Assembly (NCBI GenBank): GCA_016219065.1
Contig: JACRCK010000367.1
Coordinates: 1 to 37,840, forward strand
Length of the DNA stretch: 37,840 nt
Source: Deltaproteobacteria bacterium
GTDB taxonomy: Bacteria > Desulfobacterota > RBG-13-43-22
Direction of reading: 5' to 3'
Shown here piece by piece: positions 15,011-23,411 of the stretch. Every line of letters begins with the position of its first letter. Position 1 is the stretch's first letter. A program made the translations under genes and the position numbers. The notes under the pieces are model-generated. The model searched no databases. It had not been told where the DNA came from and was given only the letters and a program-made list of their open reading frames with translations.

Positions 15011-16708
15011 TTATTGAGGACAGGTCGGACAAAACTGCCTTTCATCCAGACTTTTTTGCTTCTGCAGATCCCCGGCCCGCTGCAAGTCCTGCCGCGTGAA
15101 ATCCAGGATCTGGGGCTGCTGGAGAATTTTAGGGGTAATCAGGATGACCAGTTCCGATTTTTCCTTGATTTCCTGCGTGTTTTTAAAGAGATAGCCCAGC
15201 AGAGGGATATCCATCAGTCCCGGGACCCCCGTATCCTGGTTACGTTTTCGCTCCCGGATCAGGCCGGCGATGACGATGGTCTGTCCGTCCCTCACGCGGG
15301 CTACGGTCTGGGCCTGCCTTACCGATACCACCGGAGCCTCGGTTGTAATGGGGGTGGTTCCCGAAAACCCGACTTGCTGGGTCCGGCGGGTGACTTCTTC
15401 GGTGACGCTGGGCTGAATATCCAGCAGGATATTCCCCTCCCCATCGATCTGGGGGGTCACATTCAATATGACCCCGATGGTAACATTGCGCGGCGTAGCC
15501 GTTATGATCGGGGGCCCGCCGGTGCTGGTGGAAATGGAGACTTCAAAATAAACCTCCTCCACCGCCGCCTTGATGATGGATTTCTGGTTGTTCAAAGTGG
15601 AAACCCGGGGGGAAGAAATGACGTTCACCTGCCCCTGCTGGGAAAGCAGGTCCAGCATAGCGGTAAATTGCAGGGTGGCAATCCCGGCCTGGAGACCGGT
15701 GGTAGCTGCCGGTACCTGCCAACTCGGAGGGATGGTGTTGCTGGTTCCGGTCAGGTTCTGGTTGCCCGTCCATCCTAAGCCGGCGCTAGTCATCTGGGGC
15801 AGAAAACGCCAGTCGATTCCCATCTGGAAACGGTCGTTGAGAGTAACCTCGATGATCTTGGCTTCGATGATGACCTGGCGATTCACGGTCCGTTCCACCT
15901 GCTGGAGAAATTTTTCCACCATCTCCAGGTTGCGGGGTAAGTCGTTTACCATGAGGGTGCAGGCCAACTTGTTTACTGCCAGAGAGCCTCTTTCCGAGAG
16001 CAGGGCCCTCAACCCGGTTTTGATTTTGTCGTCGAGCTTGCCGTCTTTGTCCCGCCCTTCGATCTCGTTCCAGAGATTGGTTGTCTCTTCGCTTTTAACT
16101 TCACTGACCACCGTGGTGCCGCTGGTCGAGGTGGCCACCCCACCGCTCATGGTAGTGGTGGAGGGCCCCGCTCCGCCGCTACCCCTGACCACCGAAATCC
16201 CCGAACGGTTGGCAGACAGGTAGTTGAGGTTGTACATCCGGGTTTCCATTTTGGGTTTCGTCACCTGAATATAGCGGCCCTCCTGCTTGTAATCCAGACC
16301 CAGCGGCTTCAACAGGGAGTCCAGCGCCCTGGGTAAAGTGACTTTTTTCAAGTCCACCGTGATCTTGCCTCCGACCTCCGGGTCCACGATAATGTTATAG
16401 TTGCTCTCCCGGGAAAAGGCCATGAGCACATCCCGGACTTCGGCTTCCCGGTAGGACAGGGAATACAGCCGTTCCTTGAATACCTCTCCCTCAATCTCGG
16501 CGGGTTTGGGCAGGGTCTGGACCACCGGGAGTGCGGCCGGCAGGTCGGGGGGCCGCTCCTTGGCCAGCGGGGTCTGGGGAAGCGGGGGCGGATCGGGAAT
16601 TCGGGCGACCTTGGATTCCGTGGCGCACCCGGCCAGAATCAATAGTGCGACCGCCAGACACGGCAATAAAAACCCTAACATGGTTCGGCGCATATGTTTT
16701 GACCTCAT
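15011..16708 (-). CDS. mshL: MshL-like outer-membrane secretin lipoprotein
   Basis: A 565-residue secretin, the outer-membrane pore for the pilus. A lipoprotein signal ends LILAGC (Cys28). An STN/N0 domain (about 78-150, LYSLSYREAEVRDVLMAFS) follows, then a Gly/Ser/Thr-rich loop (about 170-200), an N1-like region, and the conserved secretin domain (about 330-540) with QGQVNVISSPRVSTLNNQKS, VRDGQTIVIAGLI and VPGLMDIPLLGYLFK. Start by ATGA overlap with mshK; an ATG five codons later is possible. The domain order suits the MshL/PilQ group better than GspD, which has more N domains. Confidence 0.93.
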   Translation of the reverse strand: MRSKHMRRTMLGFLLPCLAVALLILAGCATESKVARIPDPPPLPQTPLAKERPPDLPAALPVVQTLPKPAEIEGEVFKERLYSLSYREAEVRDVLMAFSRESNYNIIVDPEVGGKITVDLKKVTLPRALDSLLKPLGLDYKQEGRYIQVTKPKMETRMYNLNYLSANRSGISVVRGSGGAGPSTTTMSGGVATSTSGTTVVSEVKSEETTNLWNEIEGRDKDGKLDDKIKTGLRALLSERGSLAVNKLACTLMVNDLPRNLEMVEKFLQQVERTVNRQVIIEAKIIEVTLNDRFQMGIDWRFLPQMTSAGLGWTGNQNLTGTSNTIPPSWQVPAATTGLQAGIATLQFTAMLDLLSQQGQVNVISSPRVSTLNNQKSIIKAAVEEVYFEVSISTSTGGPPIITATPRNVTIGVILNVTPQIDGEGNILLDIQPSVTEEVTRRTQQVGFSGTTPITTEAPVVSVRQAQTVARVRDGQTIVIAGLIRERKRNQDTGVPGLMDIPLLGYLFKNTQEIKEKSELVILITPKILQQPQILDFTRQDLQRAGDLQKQKSLDERQFCPTCPQ

Positions 16709-17175
16709 CGAAATTTCTTTTCTTGGGGTGAACGGGGCGCCCGGTGCTCGCTGATCACCACTGGGCTCTGAAAAAGGTTCAAGACGATCTCTTCCCCTTC
16801 CTTCTTGAGAATGACCTTATTCCGGTCTATCCGCCATACACAGTATTCGTCCAACAGCTCCCCTTCCTGAAAAATCCGCCGATTGATGGCGGCCACTCCT
16901 CCCTTATCGGTCCAGAGAATGCCGCTCAGGGCATATTCCTTGGGGAGCCTTTTGGCCTCCGCCGGCGTCTTGCCGTCCCCGGTTTTCAGTAAAGTCAATT
17001 CCTTGATTATTTTGGACGGATAGGCGAAAGGATTTCTATCGGGACCGCCGATTTCCGGAGTCCCGCTGGGTGAAGCCCCCCACAGCTCCTTTCCGCCAAA
17101 TCCCAATATAAGGAGTACCCCAGAGAGGTTCAGCATGATGGCCCGGGCGGATTTTTTATTTTTTTTAAAAAACAT
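16705..17175 (-). CDS. mshK: MshK/PilP-like periplasmic pilus protein
   Basis: A 156-residue protein with a basic N-terminus and hydrophobic signal segment (about 13-33). A Pro-rich linker (DRNPFAYPSK) follows, then a small beta domain (about 80-140; YALSGILWTDKGGVAAINRRIFQEGELLDEYCVWRI) as in PilP/GspC homology regions, which bridge the inner-membrane alignment complex to the secretin. Position between the PilO-like gene and the secretin matches MshK. No good ribosome binding site is visible, so translation may rely on coupling or a different start. Confidence 0.8.
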   Translation of the reverse strand: MFFKKNKKSARAIMLNLSGVLLILGFGGKELWGASPSGTPEIGGPDRNPFAYPSKIIKELTLLKTGDGKTPAEAKRLPKEYALSGILWTDKGGVAAINRRIFQEGELLDEYCVWRIDRNKVILKKEGEEIVLNLFQSPVVISEHRAPRSPQEKKFR

Positions 17176-17203
17176 GGGAAGGGCGGATTATCCGTTTATA
17201 GTT

Positions 17204-17809
17204 TTAGTCGCTTTTCATTAAAAATCCTGGACGAAAGGTCAGTTGCACTTTGGGCAACCCTTCTTTGTTCCCTTGGATCTGGACCTCATCCACTTCCATA
17301 AACAAGGGCAGCCGTTCCACCCGGTACAGATATTCCCGGACACTTTCATAGGAACCGGTCAGATTGACCTGGGCCTGCACCTTTTTATACTTTGGGGATA
17401 GGTCGCCCTCGTCTTTTTTTCCCGGGGAAGTCCCGGCCTTTCCGGATTTCCCTTCGGTCAGTTCATTCTTCTTCCCAAAAGACAAGGCCAGGATTTCCAG
17501 CTTGAGGCGGCTGCTTTCGGAGGCCAACTGGTCCAGAAAAACGCGTATCTGTTCCTGCCCGACCGCTTTATCTTTGGCCGAGGTCAGGAAACGGCTTTTT
17601 TCTTCCACCCGGTTCCTGAGCCTGTTCAGTTCCGGGATGGTGTTGACGGTCGAAGCCATTTTTTCTTCTAGTTCTTTGAGCCGGGCCTGTCGGGCCAGGA
17701 CTTCCTGGCCCATGGGCCGCAGCAATAAAAAGTCCGCCAGAAAATACAAGACAATCGCCGCCGCCGCGGCCAGCATGACTTTTTCCCGGGTTTTCAGGTT
17801 GATCTTCAT
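17204..17809 (-). CDS. mshJ: MshJ/PilO-like inner-membrane alignment protein
   Basis: A 201-residue bitopic protein: short cytoplasmic tail, transmembrane helix (about 11-31, VMLAAAAAIVLYFLADFLLL), coiled coil (about 35-75), then a ferredoxin-like periplasmic domain (about 145-200, VQAQVNLTGSYESVREYLYRVERLP) as in PilO/GspM. It would pair with the PilN part of MshI to form the inner-membrane ring. It begins 12 bases after mshI. A Lys/Gly-rich insertion (about 113-140) separates the coiled coil from the globular domain. Confidence 0.87.
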   Translation of the reverse strand: MKINLKTREKVMLAAAAAIVLYFLADFLLLRPMGQEVLARQARLKELEEKMASTVNTIPELNRLRNRVEEKSRFLTSAKDKAVGQEQIRVFLDQLASESSRLKLEILALSFGKKNELTEGKSGKAGTSPGKKDEGDLSPKYKKVQAQVNLTGSYESVREYLYRVERLPLFMEVDEVQIQGNKEGLPKVQLTFRPGFLMKSD

Positions 17810-17821
17810 CCCCAGCCGCTC

Positions 17822-19588
17822 TTAAAATTGTAGTTTGCCCGACAGGGTAAAATCAACCGCCGGACTTTTAAAGGTTTCGCTGCGTTTAACATCCTCGAGT
17901 CGGATTTCTTTAAAACCCTGCTGCGCGGCCAGGGCTTGACTGAATTGGTCTAGGGAACGGAGCACTTCCTCCCCGGCCCCGAACACCGTTCCTTTCAATT
18001 GGATCCCACCTTTCCAGGGGGTCGTTTCCCCGTTGAGCGCCACCGGTCCCCCGGCACTGTTTGGGCCCTCGGCCGGATTTTTGGCTCTGGGCCCCGGTTC
18101 CGGATCTTCTTTAATTGGCTCGGCCGTCAGGGATAAAGCGGTTAAGGTCATGTTCGAGGGAATATTCCGGCTAATTTTACCCAGAATTTCCTGAACGGGC
18201 AGCCTGGCCACCATGCGCGGGGGATAGACGGAAAGCTTCTGATCCAGAGCCGCTTCCTCCTGCCTGAGCCGTCCCATTTCAGTACCGGTGCCCTGCAACC
18301 GGGTCAGCTCGACCTGCCTTTTGGCAATCCGGCGGTTGAGCTGGTCCAGGTCACTGCGCAACCCCAGGGCCTGGTATCCCAAAAACCCTAAAAAGGCCAG
18401 GGGACCCAGTCCGTAAATCAGGGCCTTCTTCCCGGTTTCCCAGAAAACTTGCCCGGAAGATTTCCGCTTAAAGGGCAGTAGGTTGATGGCCGGGTCGTCA
18501 TCCATCGCCAAGCCGAGGGGGGCAATGAAAAGCGGATACAACCCCATGAAGCCAGCGGGATCGACTTCCGGATCCATTTCCAGTTTGTCCCAGAAATCGT
18601 AATCGGCCACGGGCAGGTTGAAACTCCGCCCGATTGCCGGCCGCAATCCCTGCAACAAGGATCCGCCGCCGGAGAGAAAAATCCGGTCGATACTCTGGTT
18701 TTCCGCCTGGGTTTTAAAGTAGCCGAAGGACCGGTCGATCTCCATGATTAAGCGATCAACGATCGGCATTAGGGCTTCCCGAATGGCTTCTAGGGTTAAC
18801 CCCCCTTCGGTCTGCTCCTCGTCGATTTCATCGAGCGGGATGCCGTACTCGAACTTGATCTTCTCCGCTTCCTGGTAATTCAGAATACCTCCGGGATGGT
18901 CGATCCGGGAAAGATCCATCAGGGCCTCGGTCAGGCTTTCGCCCCCGATCCCGATTTCCCTGGAGAAGACCACCTCTTCTTTTTGGACCATGGCGATCGT
19001 GCTGGTATGGGCCCCGATGTCGATCAGGGCTACGGACTCGTTCGGGGCGCGGTCTTTATTCAAGAGGTAGGTCTTAGTCAGGGCGATCGGTACCAAACTC
19101 AAACAAAACGGATTGAGATTGGCTCCATTTAAGAGATTAATCCGCTGGTTGACCTGGTCCCGCATGGCCGCCGCCACCAGCACGTCCTGTTTGGCTTCCT
19201 TTTTGTCCGCCAGCTTACCGACCAGGGCCACATCGATGACGGCATTTTCCAGGACAAAAGGAAAGATGGTCTGCCCTTGGAAGCGAACCGCTGCTTTCAC
19301 CTCGTCCAGGGGCATATCGGGAAAGGTCATTTTTCTCAAAGCCACTTGCGTGCCGGAAAGGGGGGTGCTGGCCCAGGATCCTTCCAGACCCATTGCGGAG
19401 ATTGAACTTTTTAAAGTCTCCTGGAGCCACTTATCATACCCGATCGGGTCCTCCTCGCCCCGGGAGGAAAATTGTTCATAGCGGAATTTACTGAGCCGCC
19501 AACGGTGTTTTCTCTTTTCCAGGGCAATAATCTTGATCGACTGGGTGCCGATATCCAAACCAACCCATCGAACTTTTCCAGACGGCAT
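17822..19588 (-). CDS. mshI: MshI-like PilM-PilN fusion protein
   Basis: A 588-residue protein joining two pilus components. Residues 1-355 form a PilM actin-like fold with WVGLDIGTQSIKI (8-20), VALIDIGAHTSTIAM (186-200) and IFLSGGGSLLQGL (303-315). Residues 367-374 read INLLPFKR, the PilN N-terminal motif that normally docks into PilM. A transmembrane helix (about 388-408), coiled coil (about 411-450) and a PilN periplasmic domain follow. A disordered Pro/Gly/Asn-rich insert lies near 493-520. It is the first gene of the msh block. The separate PilM and PilN seen in most type IVa systems are tethered here. Confidence 0.92.
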   Translation of the reverse strand: MPSGKVRWVGLDIGTQSIKIIALEKRKHRWRLSKFRYEQFSSRGEEDPIGYDKWLQETLKSSISAMGLEGSWASTPLSGTQVALRKMTFPDMPLDEVKAAVRFQGQTIFPFVLENAVIDVALVGKLADKKEAKQDVLVAAAMRDQVNQRINLLNGANLNPFCLSLVPIALTKTYLLNKDRAPNESVALIDIGAHTSTIAMVQKEEVVFSREIGIGGESLTEALMDLSRIDHPGGILNYQEAEKIKFEYGIPLDEIDEEQTEGGLTLEAIREALMPIVDRLIMEIDRSFGYFKTQAENQSIDRIFLSGGGSLLQGLRPAIGRSFNLPVADYDFWDKLEMDPEVDPAGFMGLYPLFIAPLGLAMDDDPAINLLPFKRKSSGQVFWETGKKALIYGLGPLAFLGFLGYQALGLRSDLDQLNRRIAKRQVELTRLQGTGTEMGRLRQEEAALDQKLSVYPPRMVARLPVQEILGKISRNIPSNMTLTALSLTAEPIKEDPEPGPRAKNPAEGPNSAGGPVALNGETTPWKGGIQLKGTVFGAGEEVLRSLDQFSQALAAQQGFKEIRLEDVKRSETFKSPAVDFTLSGKLQF

Positions 19589-19677
19589 AAGTCCCAGTTT
19601 CCCTTTCCCGAGGTTTCAAAACAAAGAATAGAACCGTTGAGGTATTCACGTAAAAAGATGGAAGACTGCGCGCAAGC

Positions 19678-19707
19678 ATATTAATATCAAATTTAAGAGC
19701 ATTGCAA
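19678..19707 (-). promoter_or_regulatory. Candidate sigma-70 promoter of the msh operon
   Basis: Minus-strand TTGCAA (19707-19702), 18-bp spacer, TAATAT (19683-19678), about 90 bases upstream of mshI. It lies in the 357-bp divergent gap 19589-19945, which otherwise holds AT-rich sequence and a C-rich tract and no ORF I can support. Confidence 0.4.
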
Positions 19708-19824
19708 GAAAAAAAACCGACCGGGCGGAAAGACCTTTAATGGTGATAATGTTAATATTTTCAATCCATTAAATAGAAAATGGGATTCTTCGGGCCGATC
19801 TTTCCCTCTGCTCAGGCCGCCTGG

Positions 19825-19845
19825 CCCCCTCTCCCCCCTCCCCCC
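19825..19845 (-). other. G-quadruplex-prone tract upstream of the pilin operon
   Basis: On the minus strand three runs of 6, 6 and 5 guanines are separated by A and AGA (the plus strand shows CCCCC, CCCCCC, CCCCCC). Such a tract can form a G-quadruplex or triplex-like structure and sits about 100 bp before the first pilin gene. Function is inference. Confidence 0.4.
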
Positions 19846-19945
19846 TCTAAGCTTTAAAAAAAATTAAACGTTTCGGGAAATATTTAGATCATTAGCATGG
19901 AGGGTGCCGGCAAAAGTCAGCGGACCGGACTGGATTATATTCGCT

Positions 19946-20410
19946 ATGAGGATAAAAAACCTAGCAGGCTTCACCACCATGGAGTTGATAACGGTCATTT
20001 CCATCCTGGCCATTCTCACCGGGATCGCCATCGTTACGGTCGGAAATCCCAGGCAGTTTCAGGCCATCGCGGAAGCCGAAGCACTGAAAGCCAACTTGCG
20101 TTTCACGCAATCCAAAGCTATGGCCGACCTCCCGGGAAACGTCTGGAGTCTGAATGTCGACTCCGGTTCGTACACCCTGCTAAGAAACGGGGCCGCTCCA
20201 GTGCCGGCGGTGAATATTCCCGGCACCTACTCCGGAACCTACACCCTGCCGTCCGGGGTTTCCGTTACCGGCGGAACGGGGTCGTTCCGGTTTAATTTTC
20301 GAGGCCAACCGGTCAATGCCCTAGGCGTACCCTTAGCGGCCGATCAATCCCTCTCGGTGTACGGGGCCCCTCAGATTTTCATTACCCGGCAGACGGGATT
20401 TATACCATGA
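19946..20410 (+). CDS. Type IV prepilin-like protein, FimT/MshC-type minor pilin
   Basis: A 154-residue prepilin. I choose the ATG at 19946 because it gives the short basic leader MRIKNLAG ahead of the class III cleavage site G/FTTMELI, with Glu at +5; the track's GTG at 19904 adds an atypical leader. The hydrophobic stalk helix is ITVISILAILTGIAIVTV. A small beta-rich head rich in Gly/Ser/Thr follows. The head's FRFNFRGQPVN near the C-terminus is typical of GspH/FimT minor pilins. It opens a four-gene pilin operon and is coupled by ATGA to the next gene. The ribosome binding site is weak. Confidence 0.85.
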   Translation: MRIKNLAGFTTMELITVISILAILTGIAIVTVGNPRQFQAIAEAEALKANLRFTQSKAMADLPGNVWSLNVDSGSYTLLRNGAAPVPAVNIPGTYSGTYTLPSGVSVTGGTGSFRFNFRGQPVNALGVPLAADQSLSVYGAPQIFITRQTGFIP

Positions 20411-20868
20411 GCGACCTTCAGTTTCCTTCCGGGGCGAATTCCGGGCATCGTTTAAGGGATCAGCGGGGCTTCACGCTGCTGGAATCCATCGCCACGATCA
20501 TCATCGGCGGTATCATCGCCATGATGATCATCCCGTTTTTCCAGTCCGGTATTACCGAAAGCCACCGGCCGGCCCTCTGGCTTCAGGACGCGGTGGCCTT
20601 GAACCGGGTCATGGAAAATGTCAACGTTTTTTACCGAGCCCTGCCGACCAAAAATCTGCCGGCCCTACAGAACCTGTCCCTTTCCGTAGGCGCGGTCAAC
20701 ACCTCCCAGAATAACAGTTTCGGAATTTATGCGGTCCTGGAAAACGGGTTTATCCGGTTCAACAGCACGGGCAATGAAACCGCCGGGGGGTCCCGGATCT
20801 TAAAAATTTCCATTCGCAGCGTTAGCAATCCCGGGTACCAGTTGACCCAACTATTTACCGTTCAATAA
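20407..20868 (+). CDS. Type IV prepilin-like minor pilin
   Basis: A 153-residue protein with an unusually long 21-residue leader (ending RLRDQRG) before the cleavage site G/FTLLESI, then a hydrophobic stalk ATIIIGGIIAMMIIPFF and a compact head. The signature and length fit a minor pilin of the MshD or PilV/GspI kind. Start overlaps the preceding stop (ATGA). A priming complex of several minor pilins is usual for MSHA and type II systems; this is probably the second member here. Confidence 0.83.
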   Translation: MSDLQFPSGANSGHRLRDQRGFTLLESIATIIIGGIIAMMIIPFFQSGITESHRPALWLQDAVALNRVMENVNVFYRALPTKNLPALQNLSLSVGAVNTSQNNSFGIYAVLENGFIRFNSTGNETAGGSRILKISIRSVSNPGYQLTQLFTVQ

Positions 20869-20890
20869 ACGACCGGGTAGGAATTCGCTT

Positions 20891-21412
20891 ATGAAAAAGG
20901 ACTTTATTAATATAAATAATCACCGGGGTTTCACCCTGATCGAGATTATCGTGGCCATGACGATCATGGGCCTGCTGGTGCTGTTGGGGAGTTTCGGGCT
21001 GCAAAGTGCCGTCGACGGCTACACCCTGGCCCGGGACAACGCCCATCTCTCGCAAAAAGCCCAAGCCGCCCTAGACCGGATGGCGATCGAGTTTGCTAGC
21101 ATCACCTTCAACGGGGCGCAGAGCCGCTACAATATCATTACCGGCAACAACAGCAGCCTCACGTACACGGCCAATTTCGGAGGCGCCGATGAAAATCACA
21201 CCATTGCCTTGGGGGGGTCCCAGGTCCAATTGGACAACATTCCCCTGACCGACATAGTAGGCGCATTCCAGTTAACCTATATGAATTCCAATGGCGCCGT
21301 GGTGGGGGGCGCCGTCGATCCGGCGGTGCGGATTATCGGAGTTTCCCTGACCTTGAACGGGCCGAACGGGATCACCCGGATTTTTAACACCCGCGTGGCC
21401 TTACAGCGGTAG
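20891..21412 (+). CDS. Type IV prepilin-like minor pilin
   Basis: A 173-residue prepilin: leader MKKDFININNHRG, cleavage site G/FTLIEII with Glu5, stalk IVAMTIMGLLVLLGSFGL, then a head of about 130 residues rich in Asn/Gly/Thr that resembles GspJ/PilW-type minor pilins in layout. It lies 22 bases after the previous gene, with TAGGAATTCGCTT as a modest ribosome binding site. Together with its neighbours it probably forms the pilus tip or initiation complex. Confidence 0.83.
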   Translation: MKKDFININNHRGFTLIEIIVAMTIMGLLVLLGSFGLQSAVDGYTLARDNAHLSQKAQAALDRMAIEFASITFNGAQSRYNIITGNNSSLTYTANFGGADENHTIALGGSQVQLDNIPLTDIVGAFQLTYMNSNGAVVGGAVDPAVRIIGVSLTLNGPNGITRIFNTRVALQR

Positions 21413-21421
21413 GGGTTGATG

Positions 21422-23134
21422 ATGAAAACCTATTTATTCCGGTTTTTAGCGAAAAGAAAATTTTGCGATCAACGGGGGATTACCCTGTTGCTGCTGGTAT
21501 TCATCATAACGGCACTGGTGGGCGTCGGGACGGCCATCTATACCTTCAGTACCAGCTCGACCTTTACCGAGCTGACGGAAAACAACCGGAACCGCGCCTA
21601 TCAACTGGCCTGGGCCGGCCTGAATTACGCTGCCGAGCAGTATGCCGCCGGTACCGATCTCAGCTCGAATCAGTTCAAAAATAAGACCTATACCCTGACC
21701 AACAACCGGGGCCAGATCACTTACAACGTCAACATCGTCGGCGGGTATTACCACGTCGTGTCCATCGGCACGGTGAACGCCAACGACGGGCTGCTGCTGG
21801 CCCGGGCCCAGGTCGGTTCCCGGGCCAATCAGTTCCCGGTCGGGCCCACTTCCAACAACGAAATCATGAAGACCACCTTCCGGCAGCTTTCGGCCTTCAA
21901 TCCCCGAAGCCTTACAGACGCCGCCAATCACACCATGATCCGGACCGGCGAATACGTGGCTACCGGCGGGACGCACCTCTACTGGGCCGCTTTCACCGAC
22001 CTGGGGACCTACCCTCGCCCCGACGACGACAACCCCGGGTGCAACATTGGCTTTCACGTAGGCTTTCTGGCCGAAAACTACGTCCAGCAACTGCGCCAGG
22101 TCTGGAATACTTACAACTACGTCGATTATGATGCCCAGGCCAAGATGGGCTGGTACAAAGGCTTGGCCGCCGCCGTTTCCGGATTGAACTTCCGCTGGCA
22201 CGAGGTACCGACCGGTTCCGGTAAATACGAAGGCTACGGCCTCTCCTTCTTGCGGTATACCTACAGCAGCGCCGGCTGTGGAGCCGGTTATGACTACATA
22301 CCCAACAGCATCAAACCCCCCGGCCAAGCCGGCAAGCTGCTCCTGGTCCTCTGGGAACAGCGGGTGTCGGCCGGAACGGAACGGCGGCGCTGGCTGGCCT
22401 ATGCCGTCCTGGGGACCCCAGCCACCTTTCCCACCCCCCCCGCTGGAGCCGATCTCAAAGTCATCGGGGCCCAGGACAACGTGGATGGCTTGTTGAACGA
22501 CAACGCCGGCCTGGTGGTCCGGATCCGGGAGCAATTCATCAACGGCCGACGGGTGAACGACCTGCTGGCCCTTTACTCCGACGCCTCCCCTTATTTCGGC
22601 CGATCGCCCAACACGGTCTGCCCGGACCTGAACCGAAAGCGCATGACCCCGGAATGGATTGACGACACCTTGTTCCCCAGATGGCCCTCCAACAATTTTG
22701 ATCCCTTTACCTGCGGGTCGGACGCCATCTTAAATTTCTGGCGTCCGGATGCCTGCAGGACCAGTGACCCCAATTATTATGATTATTTCACGCTCATGAG
22801 CACTGCTTCCCAGACAGGTTTCGGGGACCTGCCCGGGACGATCTGCGGGGCCAATACCGTCCAATGGGTGATCAACCCGGCCTATGCCTTCAGTCTGGTC
22901 AATCCGCTCAACGATCCCAACATCGATTCCGGTGGAAACCTCTTAAACACCGATCGGGTTTCGGTCTTTCCCGATAAGGGAACGTTACGAACCTACAAGT
23001 TCATTCTGGATGACTTTACGGCCCAGTCCCCGGAGATCGGTCTGCACGGCATGGGGAGGCTGAATAATTCCGACCGGGTAGTGGCCTTCGATGACTGGGC
23101 CCTCCAGGTCCTAGGCCGAAGTGAATGTCCCTGA
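21422..23134 (+). CDS. PilX-like pilus protein with large Cys-rich C-terminal domain
   Basis: About 570 residues. I prefer the ATG at 21422, six bases after AGGGG; an ATG at 21419 and TTG at 21416 are in frame. The N-terminus has a basic leader ending DQRG, then ITLLLLVFIITALVGVGTAIYTFS and the PilX/MshP-like helix RAYQLAWAGLNYAAEQYAAG. It lacks the usual Glu5. The remaining 450 residues are unlike a minor pilin: Tyr/Trp/Gly/Asn-rich with several cysteines (DDNPGCNIG, SSAGCGAGY, NTVCPDL, FTCGSD, DACRTSD, TICGANT and a terminal ECP), suggesting a disulfide-stabilised extracellular domain. A tip adhesin carried by a PilX-type stalk is the inference. I know no named family for the C-terminal domain. 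Confidence 0.82.
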   Translation: MKTYLFRFLAKRKFCDQRGITLLLLVFIITALVGVGTAIYTFSTSSTFTELTENNRNRAYQLAWAGLNYAAEQYAAGTDLSSNQFKNKTYTLTNNRGQITYNVNIVGGYYHVVSIGTVNANDGLLLARAQVGSRANQFPVGPTSNNEIMKTTFRQLSAFNPRSLTDAANHTMIRTGEYVATGGTHLYWAAFTDLGTYPRPDDDNPGCNIGFHVGFLAENYVQQLRQVWNTYNYVDYDAQAKMGWYKGLAAAVSGLNFRWHEVPTGSGKYEGYGLSFLRYTYSSAGCGAGYDYIPNSIKPPGQAGKLLLVLWEQRVSAGTERRRWLAYAVLGTPATFPTPPAGADLKVIGAQDNVDGLLNDNAGLVVRIREQFINGRRVNDLLALYSDASPYFGRSPNTVCPDLNRKRMTPEWIDDTLFPRWPSNNFDPFTCGSDAILNFWRPDACRTSDPNYYDYFTLMSTASQTGFGDLPGTICGANTVQWVINPAYAFSLVNPLNDPNIDSGGNLLNTDRVSVFPDKGTLRTYKFILDDFTAQSPEIGLHGMGRLNNSDRVVAFDDWALQVLGRSECP

Positions 23135-23159
23135 ACGGATCAGGAAAGGGGAGTAGTTT

Positions 23160-23390
23160 ATGAAAAAACGGTTTTACCTGCAGGTGTCGATAATGGTAAG
23201 TTGTCTGCTGGCGTCAACCGGCGTCCCCGGGTTCTCCTTTGTCACGCCGGAGCACTATGAAAAATTAAAGCAGGAGGCCCGCACCAAGGAAAAAAATGAA
23301 AACAAGCCGGACCGGGAAGTCCCCGGCAAAATCCAGGTTCATCATCCCGCCGAAGCAACCCCTTCCCCGCTCGGTCCGACTAAAAAATGA
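23160..23390 (+). CDS. Small exported protein of unknown function
   Basis: A 76-residue protein with a clear signal peptide (MKKRFYLQVSIMVSCLLASTGVPGFSF) and a mature region of about 50 residues, charged then Pro-rich (TPEHYEKLKQEARTKEKNENKPDREVPGK). GGAAAGGGGAG precedes the ATG. It follows the PilX-like gene by 25 bases, so it is probably co-transcribed and may act in the periplasm on pilus assembly; that role is inferred from position only. Confidence 0.7.
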   Translation: MKKRFYLQVSIMVSCLLASTGVPGFSFVTPEHYEKLKQEARTKEKNENKPDREVPGKIQVHHPAEATPSPLGPTKK

Positions 23391-23411
23391 GCGATTTCAG
23401 GAGGAACGGTC

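Noticed and set aside
19651-19675. GG-N10-GC spacing resembling a sigma-54 promoter near mshI
   Set aside because: Only the GG and GC dinucleotides match; the TGGCAC and TTGCA contexts are missing.
19897-20295. 132-residue ORF overlapping the first pilin
   Set aside because: Off-frame from the prepilin frame, which has a clear leader and cleavage site; composition is shadow-like.
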